Source: DATFWC01 sp963777755
GTDB taxonomy: Bacteria; Pseudomonadota; Alphaproteobacteria; Rhizobiales; Xanthobacteraceae
Length of the DNA: 64,000 bases
Direction of reading: 5' to 3'
Assembly: GCA_963777755.1 (NCBI GenBank)
Contig: CAVZSC010000028.1
Span: 1-64,000, forward strand
In this document: in pieces, positions 59,781 to 64,000 of the stretch
Layout: the number at the start of each line of letters is the position of its first letter
Numbering within the stretch: the first letter of the stretch is position 1
The notes under the pieces: generated by a model
What the model was told of the DNA's origin: nothing
Databases searched by the model: none
The model's input: only the letters and a program-made list of their open reading frames with translations
Made by a program: the position numbers and the translations under genes

Positions 59781-60132
59781 CGGGAAACCGCCATTCGCGT
59801 CGATATTGCCATGTCCGCTCTCTCGCCCCCTCGCCACAACACCGGACATTGCCACGTCCGACCGATGCCCATCGGCCTTGTCGCCTTCCTGCGTTCGATC
59901 TGCAAGCAGCGGGCATAGCCACCGCAGCTCCTGCACCCAGGCCCGGTCGATCCGGCGAGCATGATGCACGTGCGGCCGCCCGCGCGCGGCGCTGTGTGAC
60001 CAATGTCACGCAAGGCGAAGCCGGTCTTGAACCTTTTCCCGCACCCGAGACCACGCCGCGACGCGATCACATGGTCGTGTTCGGGCGGATGAAGATCGAC
60101 GGGGCGTCGATCGCCGGCAGGAGGGAGACACC
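59781..60132. other. No gene recognised
   Basis: No coding pattern. The last bases hold AGGAGGGAGACACC, a strong ribosome site for the RTX gene. Confidence 0.5.
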
Positions 60133-61386
60133 ATGATCACAATGTACCCGCTTGAGATTCGGCCGATATTTCCGGGCACCACCCTGGATTATTCCGAGCT
60201 GTTTCAGGACAACGACCGCGACGGCTACACCAATCTGGGGAGCGGCTCGTCCAATCTCGACCAGCAGACCAACAATTCCGATCGTCGGATGAACGCCCAG
60301 GGCGGCAACGACAGGCTGCTGCTCGGTGGCGGAGACGACATCGCATACGGCGGCTCCGGACACGACACCCTCGGCGGCGGCAATGGCGACAACACCATCT
60401 GGGGCCAGTCCGGCGATGACGACATTTTTTCCGGCAATGGCGCCGATTGTCTCAACGCTGGGACGGGAGCGGATTCCGATCCGCGCTGGCTTGGGTAACG
60501 ACACCCTGAGCGGCGGTTCCGGCAACGACACGCTGGTCGGTGATGGCGACCTCCTGAGCAGCGGCGGACACGACGTCCTCTACGGGGGCAGCGGCGGCGA
60601 CACGATGTCAGGCAATCGGGGCGACGACACCCTCAATGGCGGTACCGACAACGATACGCTCAATGGCGGCGAGGGGTCCGATTCCCTCGTTGGCGGCGAC
60701 GGCGCCGACTCGGTGTTCGGCGGCGATCAGACCGACATCGTGGAGGGCGGGAACGGAGCCGACACCCTCAACGGCGGCGGCGGCACCGATCTGCTCAGCT
60801 ATCAGACCTCGGACGGGGGGTGATGGTGGATCTGTTCTTGAACTTGACGGCTTTCGCCGATGCCGACTTCGATCAGATCAGCGGTTTCGAGGCCGTCATG
60901 GGCTCGCAGTTCAACGATTCCCTGTTCGGGAACGAGGACCACAATGCCTTGTTCGGACTGAACGGCGACGACCTGATCGAGGGTGACGGCGGCAACGACA
61001 CGCTGTGGGGCTATGAGGGGCACGACACGATCCGGGGCGGCAACAACAACGACGTCATCGAGGGGCACGCGGGTAATGACTGGATCGACAGCGGGTACGA
61101 CAACGACACCATGAGCGGCGGCCTGAATGCCGACACCTTCCAGTTCGAGGCATGGTCGTTCGCTGGCGAGCACGGCAACGACCGCATCACCGACTTCAAT
61201 GTCAACGAAGACCGCCTGCTGCTCGACGGCATCGGTTCGCTGTCCGACCTGTCGATCACGCAAGTCGGTGCCGACACCCGTATCACCTACGACTGGTTCG
61301 AAGGATCGATCACGCTGGCGGGCGTGAACATGAATGACCTCATGGCGAATGCGGAAAACGCGATCCAGCTCGCTCCGTACTTCTAA
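60133..61386 (+). CDS. RTX calcium-binding repeat protein, frame broken twice
   Basis: Total about 415 aa when joined. The first frame (60133-60478) has a short head and nonapeptide repeats such as GGDDIAYGGSGHDTLGGG. Near 60477 an extra C shifts the frame, and repeats continue (GGSGNDTLVGDG, GGTDNDTLNGGEGSDSLVGG) to 60820. There a G6 run lacks one base, and the last part (MVDLFLNLTAFADADFDQIS to IQLAPYF) returns to the first frame. RTX repeats bind calcium, and such proteins leave by type I secretion. No secretion genes are present. Both breaks could be base-call errors. Confidence 0.85.
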
Positions 61387-61490
61387 GGCTGCAAAAGCAC
61401 CTCTGCCTTCCTCCGCAGGCATGCCGCCAGCGGGGGAAGGCGCTTCCGATAGCGATGGTTTTCCACCACTGATGGACAGGAGACGTTGAC

Positions 61491-61665
61491 ATGAATGCAA
61501 AGCCGAGAACTGAACTGACGACCCTCACGGACGCGGAAATAGAAGAGGTGAGCGGCGGCGCGGCGTTCCTCGTAATCTATGCCGGACTTTTTGTCGCCCG
61601 GACTTCTCGTCGGCGGCACCTTGGAGCAACAACAGAACGCTGACTCCGACGTATGCCGCAAGTAG
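61491..61665 (+). CDS. Double-glycine leader peptide, probably frameshifted
   Basis: ATG 61491 with ACAGGAG upstream: MNAKPRTELTTLTDAEIEEV then SGG at residue 23. As written the ORF stops at 61643 after AAFLVIYAGLFVARTSRRRH. If one C near 61597 is extra, it continues FVAGLLVGGTLEQQQNADSD and ends VCRK at 61665, giving a hydrophobic helix that fits a bacteriocin-like product better. It follows the RTX gene by 104 bp and precedes a strong terminator. Confidence 0.6.
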
Positions 61666-61707
61666 GCAGCGGCGTCTGGACTGGCCGGACTTCGGCCGGC
61701 TCCGCGG

Positions 61708-61738
61708 AAGGGCCGAGCAATCGCACCGGCCCTTTTTT
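61708..61738 (+). terminator. Rho-independent terminator
   Basis: AAGGGCCG (61708-61715) and CGGCCCTT (61727-61734) with an 11-nt loop, then TTTT to 61738. It should end transcription of the RTX/leader-peptide unit. The stretch to 61993 shows no gene. Confidence 0.85.
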
Positions 61739-61993
61739 GCGTCAGCTTTCCTAGAGTGGCGTGAGCCAACCGACCGTCACGATCGCAATTAGAAAACGCT
61801 TGTTCGGATTTCTGGCCCTGATCCGGATTGTCCCGGTTGGCCAGCAAGACTTGCAGCTCGGTAGTTGGTTTCTCTTGGCCATCACCTCTCCCCTGCGGTT
61901 TGCATATTTCCTCGGTAGCCGGCAATGTAAAATTGCAAAATCGGGCCGGCACGCTGTCGACCTGAACGCGGCAACAAATTGGAGGGTGACGCC

Positions 61994-62981
61994 ATGACCG
62001 AGCTCAATCGCCGGACACTTCTTGCGGGTACGGCCGCCGTCGTAGCCGCGTCGTCAATTTCCGGAGGCACCCCGCAAGCCGCCGCTCCGCTCGCCGGCAA
62101 GCAGACCAACGGCTGGTATCGAATGAAAGTCGGCACCGTCGAGGTGACCGTGATTTCCGAAGGCGCGCGTACTCTCGCCGCTGCCGGAAAACTTCGTGCG
62201 CAACAAGAGCCGCGACGAGGTCGTCGCCGCGCTTCAGGCTGCGTACATTTCGGTCGGACCGGTTCATGCTGCCGTTCAATTCGGTGGTGGTGAACACCGG
62301 CTCGAAGCTCGTCGCCATCGACACAGGCTTCGGTCCGGGCGCACTGGCGACCAGCAACGGCTCGATGGGACAAGGGCAGGCAAACCTCGCGGCCTCCGGC
62401 ATCGATATCAAGAACATCGATGCGGTGGTGATCTCGCATTTCCACGGCGACCACATCAACGGGCTCGTCACCGATGGCAAGCCGTCTTATCCGAACGCCG
62501 AGGTCATGGTGCCCGCGCCGGAATGGGATTTCTGGATGGACGACGGCAACATGAGCCGCGGCGCCCGAGGCGATGAAGGCCGCGTTCGCCAATGTGCGGC
62601 GCGTGTTCGGCATCATCGGCAACAAGATGACCAAGTACGAGCCTGGCAAGGATGTCGCGCCGGGCATCGCATCGGTTGCCGCGCACGGTCATTCGCCCGG
62701 CCATACCATGCATGTCGTTTCGTCAGGCAGTTCCAGCCTGATGATCCAGGGCGATCTCACCACGCTGCCGCAACTGTTCGTACGCAACCCCGGCTGGCAC
62801 GTGATGTTCGACATGGACGCGCCGAAGGCCGAGGAAACCCGCCGCGCGTGTCTACGATCAGGTCGCGGCCGACAAGATCCCGGTGCAGGGTTATCATTTC
62901 CCGTTCCCAGCGGTTGCCTATATCGAACGGAGCCAGTCGGGCTATCGGGAAGTCCCGGTGATGTGGAATCCGACGCTCTAA
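61994..62981 (+). pseudogene. Exported MBL-fold metallo-hydrolase with four frameshifts
   Basis: Signal TELNRRTLLAGTAAVVAASS, then GTVEVTVISEGART; a shift near 62172 gives NFVRNKSRDEVVAALQAAYI; a second near 62252 gives MLPFNSVVVNTGSKLVAIDT with VVISHFHGDHING (HxHxDH); a third near 62563 gives KAAFANVRRVFGIIGNK and AAHGHSPGHTMHV; a fourth near 62846 gives VYDQVAADKIPVQGYHFPFP to NPTL and a TAA. Every shift fits one added base. The restored protein is a close paralogue in design of the enzyme at 54454. Confidence 0.85.
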
Positions 62982-63207
62982 TCGGAACGGTTTGCAGGAA
63001 GGCGCGCATATCGCGAAACATACCTTGTTCCGGCATGCCGCCAAGCGCGCCAATCATGCCAAACGGCGCGACCATCTTGAGGTCGGCGCGAACGAGTGGC
63101 CCGCCCTATGGCAGAGGAGGGATCCTCCACTGCAGAAGGCGCTTGCCAACCCGATACCCTCGCTGCACAAGGCTGGAGCGGCTGGCCGTTTGGCGGAAAT
63201 CCTGCAC
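62982..63207. other. Intergenic, no gene recognised
   Basis: The open frame from 62992 into the next gene does not look protein-like before the signal peptide at 63208. Confidence 0.4.
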
Positions 63208-64000
63208 ATGAGATACGCGGCGTTGGCGACTGTGATGCTGGGCGCGGTGCTTGCCGATGCTCATGGGGCTGCCGGACAGCCGTTTCCGCCGCCGGGAGGC
63301 GCCCCGCGTGCCGTGACGGTGGCGCGCACGACGGCGATCCCGCGTTGCACCGTGTTCGTCGATGCCGCGGCCCCCGGCCGGGGCAATGGAACCGTTCGGA
63401 GCCCGCACAAGACGATCGCCGCCGCGGTCGCCGCCGCACCGCCCGGCGCGGTCATCTGCGTTGCGGAAGGCACCTATGCGGAGCACTGCAAGGCGGGCGA
63501 AAAGTACTTCACGCTCGCCGGCGGCTTCCAGCGCGGCAACGATTTCACAGGTGCGCGACTCCGCCGCCTACGTGAGCAAGGCGCAGGGCAGCGGCGGGTC
63601 CTTCATTCGCATCGAGGATCCCGGCCCCAAGGGCGATCAGCTCACGGCGATCGACGGCTTCGAGATCACCGGCTACTCGCAGGCGATCTATCGCGACTAT
63701 CTACTACTCGCAGCGGTTCGACATCACCAACAACCACATCCACGGCAACCGGTGCGCGGACGCCTCGCTTGCCGGCGGCGGCTTCGCACTCAACAATATC
63801 TCGGGCCGCATCCAGGGCAACGTGTTCAGCAACAACGCGTGCGGCCGCGGCGGCGCCGGCTTTCTCAACGATGACGCCAAGGAGAATATGGTCGTGATCG
63901 AGCGCAACCTGGTCGACCGCAATGCCGGCACCGAGCCGGACAGCCTCCCACGGCGGCGCGCTCTACCTGTTCGGCAAGACGCTCAGGATCACCGGAAACC
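63208..64000 (+). CDS. Exported right-handed beta-helix protein, partial and frameshifted
   Basis: Signal MRYAALATVMLGAVLADAHG, then FVDAAAPGRGNGTVRSPHKT and a parallel beta-helix start (ICVAEGTYAEHCKAGEKYF). Frame changes near 63548, 63703 and 63945 are each repaired by removing one base, giving RDSAAYVSKAQGSGGSFIRI, then RFDITNNHIHGNRCADAS and FGKTLRITGN. Beta-helix rungs of the pectate-lyase/NosD type are evident, but no active site was seen. It runs off the end of the window. Confidence 0.75.

Noticed and set aside
1..64000. tRNA, rRNA or attachment-site duplications
   Set aside because: No cloverleaf or rRNA-like stretch was recognised by eye. A covariance-model scan would be needed to exclude small RNAs.

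Overview
The window comes from a GC-rich alphaproteobacterial chromosome, most likely of the Hyphomicrobiales (Bradyrhizobium / Rhodopseudomonas / Xanthobacteraceae neighbourhood). The signs are many tripartite-type (Bug/TctC) and TrpX-type solute receptors, a DUF1127 microprotein, a Crp/Fnr regulator starting KRNKKDQAFDPRAFL, a ROSE-like RNA thermometer in front of an Hsp20 gene, and the small 'DYRKKAEE' and zinc-ribbon proteins typical of that group. Nothing in the sequence fixes genus or species. No rRNA, tRNA or CRISPR array was seen.

Layout. 0-2.6 kb: phage remnant (small terminase-like gene, broken large terminase) and a scrap of a phenol-pathway-type outer-membrane transporter. 2.8-5.6 kb: LysR regulator divergent from a DUF1127 gene, an enoyl-CoA hydratase and a cupin-like protein. 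6.1-10.3 kb: a double-glycine leader peptide, then an EmrAB-type efflux pair with a divergent TetR regulator and two perfect operators. 10.3-13.0 kb: glgC-glgA. 13.5-16.7 kb: a ba3-type haem-copper oxidase operon (small membrane subunit, CuA subunit II, subunit I, dihaem cytochrome c). 16.8-19.4 kb: DUF998 membrane protein and SelO. 19.5-25.9 kb: one coupled operon of ABC importer, enoyl-CoA hydratase, CoA ligase and GntR regulator, probably for uptake and CoA-dependent breakdown of an organic acid. 26-29.2 kb: TrpX receptor, thioredoxin, response regulator, Bug receptor.

29.5-46.4 kb is an accessory-looking stress island of very small genes with Hsp20, GlsB, GT4 glycosyltransferase, sensor kinase, Crp/Fnr, PRC-barrel and ribbon-helix-helix proteins. 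It is rich in dispersed repeats (two copies of a ~149-bp element, two of a ~230-bp element, four copies of an 18-bp core, three consecutive large palindromes). 46.8-53.5 kb: AlkD-like protein, an ArsR/SRPBCC pair with a two-site operator, cupin, SDR, alpha/beta hydrolase, and an ECF sigma / anti-sigma pair. 53.5-64 kb: gene fragments, two metallo-beta-lactamase-fold enzymes, a cyclic-nucleotide-type MscS channel, VOC-ArsR-SRPBCC operon, an RTX repeat protein, three more double-glycine leader peptides and a partial beta-helix protein.

Two themes cut across the window. First, four short ORFs carry a bacteriocin-like leader ending in VxGG, but no C39-peptidase exporter is present. Second, several genes are broken by single-base shifts, mostly +1 and densest after 60.4 kb, and there are scraps of genes whose intact copies lie elsewhere in the window. 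The first pattern may be sequencing error; the second is real DNA duplication.
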